Positions 1-13,060 are shown, counted from the stretch's first letter. The stretch: DNA of 64,000 nt from Apostichopus japonicus (GCF_037975245.1 NC_092572.1:30973989-31037988); one strand, 5' to 3'. Made by a program: numbers and translations. Notes: generated by a model from the letters alone, not told the origin.

Positions 1-585
1 TTCGCGAGCTACATGACTGTGAGAAGGGAGGGTACTGCGGTATGTTGCCTTGGTCTGAGGTTGACAGGTTAGGAGCTGACGAAATGTGAGAATGTGAGGG
101 TCCGCAGGCACCATACTTGCCTATATTTGTGGACCCATATATTAACCCTGTTGTGTAGGGGGTGCAGAGGTCATTTGAGGCCAGATGCTTGTAGGAACAA
201 ATGGCGAATGTTCACACCTGCATACTGAGCCATACTCGATTGTGATCAAACTTTGGATTGCATGGTGAGATCCCTGATAGGAGCCAATAACGATGCTGGA
301 ACCTGTTACATCTTAATAGATAATGGGCGAAAACGAGAAGGACAAGAAAGGAGTCGGGGGTCATTCACACATTAATTCAACAAATGTAGGTTCTATTGAT
401 AGGGTTAGGCATAATATCGGCAGCATGTGGTTCATATCCTTTGCAAAATTCTGCGCCTTGTTAAAATCATTACCTCAAAAATAGCAATTTCTAGAGATAT
501 CTTCAAATCGAATTTAGCATCAAATGTGGCAGCATTTTGCATCTAGCCCATCCTCCGTATGCGAAAATTTTCCAAAGGGGAGGGG
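1..585. repeat. AGGTCA-type dispersed repeat and unassigned flank
   Basis: Contains a diverged unit of the family seen throughout the window (gagggtc..caccatacttg..gcagaggtcatttgaggcc at about 96-182). No gene signal was found in the rest. Confidence 0.45.
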
Positions 586-1403
586 GCAGTGGCGGCGGAA
601 CCGGGGGGGGGGGGGCTTAGGGGGCTCAGCCCCCCCCAATGAAAAAGTTGAGGGGGGCAAATGCATGATAAGCCCCCCCAATATTTAACAACGCTCCGAA
701 ACGTGCATCTGCCCATTTTTCAATGCATACTTGTCGATCTGTCCGATGCACACGTATGCTATAAAGGTGTAATAATTTCAGTAAATGCTGGGGGGACCCT
801 CGGCCCGTCCCCTGGCTATAGACCACATTGTCACCCCAACCGCGTCTCCACGCCCCGTGAAAAGTGGAAGCAGTGAGTGTGAGTACCGGTAAGCGCAACA
901 CAACTTCGTCTTAGGCCAATGACTTGCTTCATTTCAGCCAGTTCTCCAACATCCCCTTACTACACTCAAAAACGTCTTTACGAGTACACTACGAGTAATA
1001 CCTACTCTCTTAAAACACCATCGAATATACAAATTACTATGTTTTTACAGACTTTTACGTGCAATCTGAGAAATTGCAGGCTTGAGACCTATATTTTAGG
1101 GCTAGGTATTTGCAGCATAAAACACTCGGGAAGTGCCGTTTCCGGCCATCTGGGGGTTTGAAAAACCCAAAATTTTCTTGTACGCTCCGCGCCAATGGAT
1201 GGTGGCGCTCCGCTTAGATAGTCTCTACACATTAGCCCTCCCCCCAATAATTTTCCCGTTCCGCCACGCCTGGAGGGGCACCCCTCCCCTTAGACCCCTC
1301 CCCCAGGACGGCGATCCGTATCCACCTAAGTGCCCCCCCCATCAAATGCTGGTGCCCCCCCCCCCCGTGCCCCCCCAGACTGAAAAGTCTGGTGACGCCA
1401 CTG
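586..1403. mobile_element. G/C-rich hAT-like composite, degenerate
   Basis: The left edge CAGTGGCGGCGGAA and right edge GACGCCACTG are hAT-style ends, but the flanks (gaggggg / gtcattac) do not form an 8-bp target duplication, so it is broken or nested. At 1131-1222 it carries the core module shared with other elements (aagtgcc..tccggccatctgg..gcgccaa..ggtggcgctccgcttagatagt). Confidence 0.5.
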
Positions 1404-1639
1404 GTCATTACAATACAAGGGAGCTGGTGATACATCCGTCGTGTGGCTACACGATAAATATAATATATCCAATTTACTGTGAAACGTTCTATTAGAAAGG
1501 TAGGTTAAACAGGAAAGGAAAAACTACTCTAGTAGCTGACTTGAATAACATATCAGAAATCTTCTAGTTTCGATCAGTATGTATACGTGCATAGCACAAA
1601 AGACAATCAACCTTTGAACCGTGGAGCTCAATGCACAGT

Positions 1640-1938
1640 CGCGTACGTGTTTACAGTGGGCGTTGTTTATCAGTCACGCGATCGGTATTGATATGTACAG
1701 TGCTGTTCAGTGTAATAATCTGCATTCACATTGCCACTCTCACAACTCATTTCTATTTATCGTATTCCCATAACGTCGTTCTTACTACATTGGGGTAACT
1801 TTCTCCTCTTCGGGTTACATCAAGGTACTCTTCGTGATAATTTTCAGCTCGGGTGTGTTCTAAGTTGACGAAGAAGGATTCACAGGATCCTTGATTCACA
1901 CGGCAACATCACACAAGTGAATTAGAGCGGCTTTCAAT
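1640..1938 (+). promoter_or_regulatory. Probable promoter / non-coding 5'UTR exon
   Basis: The stretch is relatively rich in CpG for this AT-rich region and ends at caat|gtaagtgt, a good splice donor with gt at 1939. No TATA box is obvious and the transcription start cannot be placed. It would join to the exon at 3,458, which carries the start codon. This is inference from the donor and position only. Confidence 0.3.
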
Positions 1939-2144
1939 GTAAGTGTTACCCTTTCTGTGTGTATTACAGCAGTACACAGTTATAAGTATTATATATGTCA
2001 ATGGCTGTGGTTTAGAAGGTAGTGTTATGGGGTACTCCGGTAGCGGGTATACTGTGACACATAAGTTAAACGAGACAGGTAGTCTATCGTGTTAATTAAC
2101 AGAGATCACCATTTTAATACACTGCTTCTAACCCTAGATATAGT

Positions 2145-2445
2145 CAGGCGCGTAGCCAGGAATTTGCCAAGGTAGGGGCGAAACTGTAGATTAGGCATTG
2201 CAAACTATCTAAGCGTAGCGCCACCATGTGTTGGCGCGAAGCGTACAAGAAAATTTTGGCTGAAAATGCCTCCCAGATCGCTGGAAATGGCACTTCCCAG
2301 GCCTTGTAAGTTGCATCTTAGCATTTTCTCTGTTGAAAATACTAGCGATATCATAAAAACATTACAAAATTTCTTTAAAAATATGCTCAAGGGGGGGGGG
2401 GGGGCGACTGCCCCCTTCGCCCCCACCCCCTTGGCTACGCGCCTG
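2145..2445. mobile_element. hAT-like MITE, 301 bp, intact TSD
   Basis: The ends CAGGCGCGTAGCCA and TGGCTACGCGCCTG are perfect 14-bp inverted repeats. The element is flanked by the exact 8-bp duplication gatatagt at 2137-2144 and 2446-2453, the size hAT transposases make. It holds the shared core module and a poly-G run near its right end, and no coding capacity. Confidence 0.85.
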
Positions 2446-2453
2446 GATATAGT

Positions 2454-3457
2454 TATTTCAATGTATACCCTTTACCTATAAACCTTTTCTACTACAGGAA
2501 GTGTAGGTTAAAAACTTCCTGCTCATTCTAAGTAATATGTGTTTCATAATGGCAGATGATCTTGACAAGCTTTATATTCCTGATATATATTGTTAACTAA
2601 CATTATTAAATTTCATAAATTGTTTACTTATTTATTGTATTGTTTTCGTACATTGCGCATGGAGAAACACAAACAATAATACTGTTGTCAGATACGTTCA
2701 TCAAATTTTGTGATGAATTAAGATTTCCGGTGATTATTTTAGACAATAAACTTCAGTTCAGCTATGGGAATATTCTTTGACTGAATTGATATAAGTATAT
2801 CATGTTTAAGCGTGAAGTTCTTATAGCGTTATTACTGTAGCTTACATATCACTCCATTATAAAACATTCACTCTTAGTGAGTGGTCAACCTCAATTCAGA
2901 TGAAAAACTGTAGACTCCTCTTGACGCTCTTGCAGTGTAAGCCTATTGTCAACTCGTAAAATACTTACTTCATTATTGGAAATCTTAATGAGAGAACTAA
3001 CATGTTTGCATCAATATTTCTCACTGTTACACTATTTTGTTTACGTACATCACACTAGTTATTTATAATACCATTTGATACTGCATTTGAGGTACATTAA
3101 AGAAATGATATTTCTACTAAATATGATTTAATTTGACTGTACTTAGTTCAACACATTAATTCTTCCAAAGATTCAATCACTTCTGGGACGCACTATTTTT
3201 ATGCTGTATATTTCTGAACATCGATGACACCTTGTATTAAAATTATGTGTTCCGAAAGTAGCCTATTGAACATGTCTACATAGAACAAACAACGCTGTGC
3301 GTATGTGAGACATATTTATATATATAGTTTTCAAATCAGTATATGTTTGAGGTTCAATACTGCTTACTTATACGAAAGACAGAAACATTTTGCACTTGTG
3401 TTATATGATTAGTATGAACCTTTAATTAAGTACTATTATTTCGGTTTAGTTGAGCAG
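2454..3457. other. AT-rich intron, nothing recognised
   Basis: No gene, RNA or clear repeat was seen; presumed intron between the 5'UTR exon and the start exon. Confidence 0.4.
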
Positions 3458-3522
3458 GATCGTGCGAAGTTTTGAGATATCTGTCAGAAGATGGAAGTTT
3501 TGAAGCAGCCCGCCATCACACC
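3458..3522 (+). CDS. Start-codon exon (ATG at 3491) of the propeller gene
   Basis: An acceptor-like gagcag ends at 3457 and a consensus donor (gtaagtaa) begins at 3523. The ATG at 3491 is preceded by an in-frame TGA at 3473-3475, so the frame opens here. It codes for ten residues (MEVLKQPAIT) plus two bases. The exon at 9,494 supplies the third base (giving Pro) and continues open for 270 codons. The polypyrimidine tract before the acceptor is weak, which limits confidence. Coding part is 3491-3522. Confidence 0.5.
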
Positions 3523-5380
3523 GTAAGTAATACCCTCTCTAGTAACCCGCCTTAATCAATTGCCTCTAATGTGACCCTCCTCCCACTTTAACGTATTCAG
3601 TCCCCCATCTGTTTAGACTGAAGGTTACACCCATCTCCCACTTAACAATGCTTTATTCTAATATGTCATAAATATATCCATGTGTTCCTTTTAGCGATGC
3701 TACGGTTAATTTCTTCCTCGGTTCTTTTTTCATTAAATTGGCGGAGGCATAAGGAATTTGTTTGATGGTGATGTCGTTATTTGTGCGGGTGCGTCTGTGT
3801 GTATGAGACACTGTGTTTGTAAACACAATAACTCAAAAAGTATATGATGGCCGAAGGTAATGCATTGTATATGGATTTTTCCGCATGGGGGGTGGGGAAA
3901 ACAATTAGGTTGTGGGGCACTTATCTTGTTAGGGCTGGCTTACAAAGGTTAGGGACAACTTCTCTATTAGGAAGTTGATTTAGATCAATAGGGAACAAAA
4001 TTTGGAATTGATAATTTTATAAAAATGCAAATTATATGCAAATTATATGCAAATTAGGACGCATTTTTGTTTTTAATGGAAAACACCAAAATACAATAAA
4101 ATCACTATTGACTTCCAAAATTGACACTTTACCGTAGTGAGTACAAAGAAAGCATTTTGTTATGTTGGAGTCAAAGCTCATGTGAGGTCAATAGTGGTCA
4201 AAGTCTGATAATGTTGTTGTGACAGTGCCACAAATATTGAAACTTGAATGGGCTGAATGTGTGGTATAGAGATTCATATTAGTGAGTGCAAGAATCATTA
4301 TGTATTTATAGTGCATGGAGGTCAAAGATCGTTTAAGGTTAACAGTAATGGAAATCTGAGAATCATGTAAACACCATAACTCCAGAGGTGCAACTTAAAT
4401 GAACTAAATAATTTGTACGTACATTCACCTGGGTCAGTACAAATATATTGCTTTTTGTGAGGTCAAAGGTCATTCTATTTAAAACGTCAACGTCACTGAT
4501 ACATTCAGGTCTCACCCGTGTGTAGAAACAAACAGGTATACTTAGCACACAGATCTATAAATATAGTGTTACTCACGGTTGAGATCTCAGTATTCATAAA
4601 TGCGACCGTAAATCAAATTTTAAATTCTTTATCTGTCTGCATAATGAAGCAAGAGGGTTGCGCTCTCGTATTTGAGGCTGTGGAATATGAATATTAGAAA
4701 TAATGAGGAAAACTGCGGAATGTGTATATTTGGATATTCAGAGGGAAGTCGTCTAATAGTTGGTGTGTGTGTATGTGTGATAGGTTGTTCTGTTGAGATA
4801 AACTTCATAGTAACAGGCAGTGCGTTTGCTGATAAATGTAAATAACCGTTTCTTGTGAGTTATACATGTGGCATTGGCGGCAACAAGTTCGTTTTCAAAG
4901 CATCGTTTCGCGACAGCAAATAGTCTTCAAGGAAACCTCACGACAGAGAGGAATATCAAAATCCTGTCAATTAGAAGTTTGAAACTCATACTGGAAGGAT
5001 TATAGCCTTCTTAAATTTAGATTTAGAAGTAAAAACCTTTGTATATCCATGTCACTATGTACATCCGTGATTTGACTGCAGACGGATGGTGGTAACTAGA
5101 AAAATGCATAAAAAAGTCATCTGTGAGGTAAATAAGCCTAGCTCCATCTATTGTCAATGGCTAAGGGGCCTGGCATACGGTACATCACATGTCAATTTAA
5201 CGTCCCCCGTCTGTTTATTGCGAGCGATTCATCTGCGTCTGCAGCAAATATCATAGCGGTCAAATCAAGGAGTTGCTATGGAACAACTCTCTGGTCAAAC
5301 GAACTTTAGGATCTCGATAACCGGTCCATTGATTTACATTAAAAGAATCTACATGTTATATAACTGCTTAACCGTCAAAT
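3523..5380. other. Intron with short repeats
   Basis: Holds three tandem copies of an 11-bp unit (gcaaattatat) near 4026-4057 and AGGTCA-type repeat units at about 4140-4530, including ggtcaaaggtcatt. Nothing else was recognised. Confidence 0.4.
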
Positions 5381-5384
5381 ATAT

Positions 5385-6235
5385 TCGAAAGAGGCCCGGC
5401 GGGGTTTAGAGGGCCAAGCCCTCAGACATTTAAGCGTTTTGAAATATTTAAGTGGCGTAATAGCAAGGAGCAACAGCCGCCCCCCCCCCTTCATATTATT
5501 TCGCTTTACTTACCATTTTGGTGGGTGTACGAGGAGACGCAGGGCCGGATTAAGCTTGTGGGAGGCCTGGGGCCAGCTTGGTAGTGGGGGGCCCCCTCTA
5601 TAAATTTTCAACTACTGAGTGACGGTACTGGTGTCCGACATTATGCGCATCGTAACGATGTCATGGCACTAAAATTGACAAAAATCAAACCCATCTTTAC
5701 GATAACATATTGAGCGGTCGTTTAGGCCTACTTTGATTATTAAAATCATTTCTCAAATCAAACAAATTTATTATTATGTATGTTTAGAAAAATAATTGAG
5801 AATATGAAAATTAAGAATTTCATGCATCCAGATTTAGGCATAGTGAGAAATGTAAGACTAGGTCACCTTATAGTATATGTTAAAAAAGACTTGGGAGAGG
5901 AATACCACATGGACTACATATTAGAATGATGCACCCTGATTAAGCAAGTAATCACGCATCTGTTTTGAAATAATGGATGGCCAAACACCAATGTCATTTC
6001 CTCTAATTGGTCCCTCGACTTTAGCTTGAACGACATTGGGTGCATTGGCATCAGTGTCAGCTAATTGTTTTTCAGGTAGATCTGATACTACATCTGTGCT
6101 TTCTTCATGTGGATCAGCCCCTGGCGCTTTAGCTATTTCAGATTGGCCAGCTTCAGCTAATACATCGCTCCTTGCTGATAACGGTTGTTGCTCAGAAATG
6201 TCTTGGCTGAACTTTTTAAAACTCATCATTTTTTT
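5385..6235 (-). mobile_element. hAT (ZMYM/TTF-type) transposase relic
   Basis: A hAT-like terminus CAGGGCCGGATTAAG lies at about 5541. On the minus strand, 6229-5921 has an open frame whose end (NDIGVWPSIISKQMRDYLL) resembles the TTF zinc-finger segment that begins many hAT and ZMYM-related proteins (pattern DIGxWPxxI..MRDYLL). Only this N-terminal piece is present; catalytic and dimerisation regions are absent. Probably an internally deleted copy. Poly-C and G tracts at 5480-5590 belong to it or a neighbour. Confidence 0.5.
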
Positions 6236-6513
6236 TTACATTTAGGGTACAATAAGGTAGTGGTTTCATTGGAATCCCGATTCGATATTCGTGAACACAA
6301 TCAAGTGCTGAAACACTAACCAAGAGACAAACCGCACCGCTCCAACACCCCTCAAGGAGTGTAAAACCAGCCTGAATTACGCCAGCAAATATCTATAAAA
6401 AGTTTTTGTTTGTCAAACAATAATTTTGCGAAAGAACACGTTTCCTTTTACTTCATGCACTTTCCGTAGGATATGCCCTTAAAACATATGCCTATGAATA
6501 TTCAATAATATAA

Positions 6514-7325
<812 letters not shown>

Positions 7326-7339
7326 AAACGTGAACAGAC

Positions 7340-7379
7340 CGTGAACAGACTTTATTGCATTAACATAAAGTCTGTTCAA
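7340..7379. repeat. Short hairpin
   Basis: tgaacagactttat and its complement ataaagtctgttca enclose a 9-base loop, between the two 666-bp copies. Function unknown. Confidence 0.6.
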
Positions 7380-7570
7380 AGTATCTCATTCGAGATCCGG
7401 CTTTAGGATTTACAAATGATTTTCGAGTTGGATAGCATCATGTTTGATCTCTAGAGTAGGGCAAAATATGTCACCAAAAACAGAACTAGTATTGTTCGAT
7501 ATAGGTGACAAACGCCCACAGTGGAATTACGATCTTCCTTACCGGTTTCGAACCTCTGGACATACAATCA

Positions 7571-7642
7571 GCGTCCATAGCCTAGTGGTTAGGGTGTCCG
7601 CGTACAGAGCGGGAGGCCCGTGGTTCGAATCCCGGTGGAGGC
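7571..7642 (+). tRNA. tRNA-like sequence (72 nt), probably a SINE head
   Basis: The A box (tagcctagtggttagg) and B box (ggttcgaatcc) are intact. A cloverleaf forms: acceptor GCGTCCA/TGGAGGC with one G-G mismatch, anticodon stem CCGC/GCGG and loop GTACAGA (apparent anticodon ACA), T arm CGTGG/CCCGG with one mismatch. An ACA anticodon is rare in eukaryotes, and the sequence runs into an unrelated tail ending in a TA run. A tRNA-derived SINE is more likely than a working tRNA gene. Confidence 0.55.
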
Positions 7643-7689
7643 TGAAAGTTTTTTCACTGTTCTTGATTTTCCATCTCATTACGATTTTC

Positions 7690-7691
<2 letters not shown>

Positions 7692-7730
<39 letters not shown>

Positions 7731-7731
7731 T
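7692..7731. repeat. (TA)n microsatellite
   Basis: TA run at the junction before the second 666-bp copy. Confidence 0.9.
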
Positions 7732-8391
7732 ATCGCCTTGGTCCGTTCAGCCTTCTCGATGACGTCATCATCGGTCTCAAATCAAATTTAAGACCGGTTC
7801 CCCTCGTATTTATCCCCTAAGAAGATGACGTCCCCTACTGCGAAAAGCACATTGCGGCCGCTTTGTAGAGTGTAAAACTTTATTTGATAATGAATTGTGG
7901 AAGCCCGCCATCGATTTTTACATTTTCGCTTTATTTACATTGGTATAGTGCCATCGATTTAAAAACTTTCGCCACGTTGTGTATGTTTGCAAAATTGTGC
8001 AGAGGTCCTGGATCAGTTCTTTTCTGTTAGGTGTTGTACTTCTGATAGTTGGCCAAGGGACCAACCCACCCGAAATTAATTAAGAAAAGAACTTTCTCAA
8101 AAGAGGAAGAAGGATCAGCATAGGGCCTTATTGCTTGCTACGCATGTTGCAGACAACTGCAAGCTTTGTGGAGAATCAAGGTCCTTAAAGGTCGATATAG
8201 CTAGCCAGTATGTGGCCCTAAATTTATAGGATGCTAAAATTGCTAGAAGTTTTCAAAAAGTACTTTCCTTCATGTCTTTACTCTCCAAATTGTTCTCAAC
8301 ATTTTTAAGGAACACTCAAGATAACTGAAAATCCGAGTGAGGAAAATTTCCTTGAAGGTTGACATTAAAACATTTTTGACCAAACGTGACC
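7726..8391. repeat. 666-bp direct repeat, copy 2
   Basis: Second copy of 6660-7325. Near identity implies a recent event. About 400 bp, including the tRNA-like sequence, separates the copies, so the duplication unit is about 1,066 bp. Confidence 0.9.
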
Positions 8392-8402
8392 GGCATATTT
8401 GA

Positions 8403-8602
8403 ATGATATAATACAATATCTTTCTTACCCGCCCGTTTCCTACTTTCTTAGCGATGTTTTCCTTGCTGTTTTTGCTCAGTTTTTTGCTTACTTTTATTGA
8501 AAGAATGGCCTAAAATCGATTGAAATATATTGGCCTCAAATATGTTATATATACATAGAAAGTAGGAAACGGGCGGGTAAGAAAGATATTGTATTATATC
8601 AT
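8403..8602. mobile_element. Foldback/MITE-like element with 46-bp perfect arms
   Basis: Arms 8403-8448 and 8557-8602 are perfect reverse complements (core ttacccgcccgtttcctac) around a 108-bp spacer. No coding capacity. Flanks do not give a clear target duplication. Confidence 0.8.
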
Positions 8603-8633
8603 AAATATTTCATCGATCGTTTCCATGTGGTGT

Positions 8634-9300
8634 TACTTTTCAGCACAATGTACGCCCGTGATCTGGGCGCTCGACGATCGACAGCCCGTCTTACGGGTCA
8701 ATCGCCTATTATATACTGTATATATGTCATATAAATTAATACACTCAATCGTGTAAACATGTATCTCCATATCCTATAGCTCGTTCTTAGAGCGAAAATT
8801 CTCTCAACATACTCGATCCGTTAGTGTAATTGTTTGCTTATTTATTGATAGTTGTTTACAATTTATTCTGAATTGGCAGGGGGGGGGGGGGGGCTTCGAT
8901 CAGGTTCTGTAAATTTTTCCTGTTAATTCCTTTTTACGTTCTTTCTTAATTTGCACGAGGAGGAGTTCAGTCTGAGAATATAATACACGTAATCACCAGC
9001 GGCTATATGCCAAGTTTCTGAGAAACCTAAATAATTTAATTGTTTGTTTGTTAATTTTAATAATTAATAAATTACAGCATAATGTTCACCCGTGATCCGG
9101 GTGCTCGACGAAAGCCCGTCTTACGGGCTAATCGCTTATACTGTATGTCATATGAATTGATACACTCAATAGTGTAAATAGCTATTTCCATATCCCAGAG
9201 CTCGTGTTTAGGGCGAAATTCCTCTCAACATGTTCGCAAATATACTCGATCCGTTAGTTTGTTTAGTTGTTTGTTTTATTGTTTAATTGTTTATTTCTTT
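8634..9300. repeat. Two diverged copies of a ~200-bp repeat
   Basis: 8637-8850 and 9073-9265 share cagca.aatgt..cccgtgatc.gg, an acccgtcttacggg-type hairpin, tactgtat.tgtcatat, atacactcaat.gtgtaaa and actcgatccgttagt. A poly-G run lies between them at 8879-8894. Identity of the family unknown. Confidence 0.7.
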
Positions 9301-9493
9301 ATTTTTTGTTTATTATTTAGTATTAATACTTATGGGGAGGGTGCTTCAGCTTCCATTATTTTCTTGTTTTTGTTATGAAAACGTACATTCTCCAGCGACT
9401 ATATGCATAGTGTCTGACAACATTCTCCGTTACCATGGACACAGCCTTGTAAACTTGACCTAATATTGTACTTTTTCCCCTTGTATATAATAG

Positions 9494-10304
9494 AGTTCAA
9501 CGTACGCAGTTGCCCAGGTTTACCGCTGAAGCTCGTCGGGCATGGACGCTGTGCGATATGACGGTGGATTCTACCAAAGTTGCTGTTAGCGGTTACAACG
9601 AAGGCACACGGACATCATTCATAGACCTGTTTGCATTAAATATTCCTGATTCTTCGTCGCCATTTATAACTCGGTTTTATTCTAAAGAATTTAAGGATCC
9701 TTCAAGATGGCCGCCTCGTTATGTTTCATTCTTGGATGATTCTCGTATAGTCACTGTGTGTGGTGATCAGTTGGATGTCTTCAATATCAAGACAGACGAC
9801 ATACCCACACACAGTGATCGGTTACGCGATAGAGACGCCATTTGTATGACTGTCAGAGAGGGAGAGATATTTATTGGTTTGTTTGAATCTAACGAGGTGA
9901 TTGTGTTTGATTTTAGTTTAAATAAAATCAAGACAATCACCTTGAAAGGATTAGTAGGTGATAATCCTGAAGATATAACAGTTTATGGAGATAATCTGTT
10001 CATATGTACAATCAATAGACGAGCCATTAGATACAACATGGAGGGAGTGATGTTACATGAATACAACACACCACCATACTACTCACGTGCATACAGTATC
10101 ACTGTAAGCAGTGAGTTTGGTCTGGTGTTTGTATCATGTTGGGATCTCCCTGTTGATGTTGTTGTTGTTTTCTCTCTCTCTGAGAATCATACATTGTTTT
10201 TTTTCCGAGTTATTGATGCGACGTTGCGTAGAATCAGGATAAACGATGTAAACAGGTTTATGTTTACAACAACAAGACACGGAACACTGACTGTATACAG
10301 CACA
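9494..10304 (+). CDS. Beta-propeller-like domain exon (NHL/WD40/TRIM-type C-terminal fold)
   Basis: I recognise a repeated beta-strand pattern typical of six-bladed propellers found at the ends of invertebrate TRIM-like proteins, for example YVSFLDDSRIVTVCGDQLDV, IFIGLFESNEVIVFDF and ITVYGDNLFICTINRRAIRY. No blade has a clear WD or NHL signature, so the exact family is open. About 270 residues is the size of one complete propeller. The acceptor is tag at 9491-9493, and phase 2 matches the start exon at 3,491. The exon ends at aca|gtaagt, a strong donor in phase 0. If unspliced, the frame stops at 10,320-10,322 after six more residues. It may therefore be the last exon of its own gene or the N-terminal domain of the NLR downstream. 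No RING or B-box exon was seen upstream. Confidence 0.6.
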
Positions 10305-10429
10305 GTAAGTACAGTAGGATAGTGTAAACAAGTAAACATAGGAATTTTATTTTACATCTAGAATAATAAAAATAGGCTAGAAAAACTACCAAGTTAGGTA
10401 TCAGTGACTGCGAACATTTCTGTAGATTA

Positions 10430-13060
10430 CGTTTATTTGTACTGTTTTTGCGAGTCTTGGAAATAATATGAAATTTGGGACTAAAATTTTAATAGGATTG
10501 AAGCAGCAAAACCTCTTAGAGCAACACATACATACAGTACAGTGTAAATTAATTCCAAAATCCTCTGAAATTTCTTGCGTTATGAAGAACTGTGTAGACC
10601 TCCAATAGAAACATATTTGGGTTCGGTGCATACGAACATCTCCTAAGAGCACACTTATTGCTATTTTGTGGCAATATCAATAAATTTAGGGAAAAAATGA
10701 GAAGAAAATGTTAATAGGATTGAAGTAGCAAAACCTCTCATAGCAATTACATACATACAGCACAGGGCAAAGAATATTCAAAATCCTCTGAAATTTCTTG
10801 CATTATAAAAATCTGTGTAGACCTCCAATAGAAACATATTTGGGTTTGTTGCATACGAACATCTCCTAAGAGCACACTTATTACTATTTTAAGGCAATAT
10901 GAATGAATTTAGAGAAAAAATGAGAAGAAAATGTTAATAGGATTGAAGCAGCAAAACCTCTCATAGCAACACATACATACAGTACAGGGCTAATAATTTT
11001 CAAAATCCTCTGAAATTTCTTGCATTATAAAAAACTGTGTAGACCTCTGATAGAAACATATTTGGGTTGGGTGCATACGAACATCTCCTAAGAGCACACT
11101 TATTGCTATTTTAAGGCAATATGAATGAATTTAGAGCAAAAATGAGAAGAAAATGTTAATAAGATTGAAGTAACAAAACCTCTCATAGCAAAACATACAT
11201 ACAGTACAGGGCGAAAATTTTTCAAAATCCTCTGAAATTTCTTGCATTATAAAAATCTGTGTAGACCTCCAATAGAAACATATTTGGGTTTGTTGCATAC
11301 GAACATCTCCTAAGAGCACACTTATTACTATTTTAAGGCAATATGAATGAATTTAGAGAAAAAATGAGAAGAAAATGTTAATAGGATTGAAGCAGCAAAA
11401 CCTCTCATAGCAACACATACATACAGTACAGGGCTAATAATTTTCAAAATCCTCTGAAATTTCTTGCATTATAAAAAACTGTGTAGACCTCTGATAGAAA
11501 CATATTTGGGTTGGGTGCATACGAACATCTCCTAAGAGCACACTTATTGCTATTTTAAGGCAATATGAATGAATTTAGAGCAAAAATGAGAAGAAAATGT
11601 TAATAAGATTGAAGTAACAAAACCTCTCATAGCAACACATACATACAGTACAGGGCGAAAATTTTTCAAAATCCTCTGAAATTTCTTGCATTATAAAAAT
11701 CTGTGTAGACCTCCAATAGAAACATATTTGGGTTTGTTGCATACGAACATCTCCTAAGAGCACACTTATTACTATTTTAAGGCAATATGAATGAATTTAG
11801 AGAAAAAATGAGAAGAAAATGTTAATAGGATTGAAGCAGCAAAACCTCTCATAGCAACACATACATACAGTACAGTGTGAATGAATTCCAAAATCCTCTG
11901 AAATTTCTTGCGTTTTGAAGAACTGTGTAGACTCAAATAGAAACATATTTGGGTTCGGTGCATACGAACATCTCCTAGGAGCACACTTATTGCTATTTTA
12001 AGGCAATATGAATGAATTTAGAGAAAAAATGAGAAGAAAATGTTAATAAGATTGAAGTAACAAAACCTCTCATAGCAAAACATACATACAGTACAGGGCG
12101 AAAATTTTTCAAAATCCTCTGAAATTTCTTGCATTATAAAAATCTGTGTAGACCTCCAATAGAAACATATTTGGGTTTGTTGCATACGAACATCTCCTAA
12201 GAGCACGCTTATTACTATTTTAAGGCAATATGAATGAATTTAGAGCAAAAATGAGAAGAAAATGTTAATAGGATTGAAGCAGCAAAACCTCTCATAGCAA
12301 CACATATATACAGTACAGGGCTAATAATTTTCAAAATCCTCTGAAATTTCTTGCATTATAAAAAACTGTGTAGACCTCCAATAGAAACATATTTGGGTTT
12401 GTTGCATACGAACATCTCCTAAGAGCACACTTATTGCTATTTTAAGGCAATATGAATGAATTTAGAGCAAAAATGAGAAGAAAATGTTAATAGGATTGAA
12501 GCAGCAAAACCTCTCATAGCAACACATACATACAGTACAGTGTGAATGAATTCCAAAATCCTCTGAAATTTCTTGCATTTTGAAGAACTGTGTAGACTCA
12601 AATAGAAACATATTTGGGTTCGGTGCATACGAACATCTCCTAAGAGCACACTTATTGCTATTTTGTGGCAATATAAATGAATTTAGAGCAAAAATGAGAA
12701 GAAAATGTTAATAGGATTGAAGCAGCAAAACCTCTCATAGCAACACATACATTCAGTACAGGGCGAATAAATCCAAACTCCTCTCAAATTTCTTGAATTA
12801 CAAAAACTGTAGACCAGTTCTAGACCTCCAATAGAAACATATTTGGGCTTGGTGCATACGAACATCTCCTAAGAGCACATTTATTGCTATTTTGTGGCAA
12901 TATGAATGAATTTAGTGAAAAATGAGAAGAAATTTTAACAGGATTGAAGTAGCAAAACCTCTCATAGCAACACACATACATACAGCACAGGGCGAATAAA
13001 TGCCCAAATCCCCTGAAATTTTCTTTCATTATTAAAACTGTGTGGACCCTTAATACAGTA
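10430..13060. repeat. 222-bp satellite array, about 12 units
   Basis: The marker gaacatctcctaagagcac recurs at about 10634, 10857, 11079, 11301, 11523, 11745, 11966, 12188, 12410, 12630 and 12857. Unit variants follow an order in which two types alternate (444-bp pairs from about 10,980 to 11,760) and then mix with a third type. The short minus-strand frames inside it simply repeat with the unit. It lies in the intron between the propeller and DED exons. Confidence 0.95.

Noticed and set aside
586-1403. Complete hAT-like element
   Set aside because: The ends look right but the flanks do not match, so it was kept only as a degenerate composite.
1133-1495. Pro-rich plus-strand frame
   Set aside because: Derived from C-rich runs of a degenerate transposon.
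7444-7791. 115-codon plus-strand frame
   Set aside because: Runs through the tRNA-like sequence and the TA run; coincidental.
11131-12865. Series of similar minus-strand frames starting MLLGDVRM
   Set aside because: They repeat once per 222-bp satellite unit and have no splice or domain support.
10430-13060. CRISPR-like regular spacing
   Set aside because: The whole 222-bp unit is conserved, with no unique spacers, and the DNA is eukaryotic.
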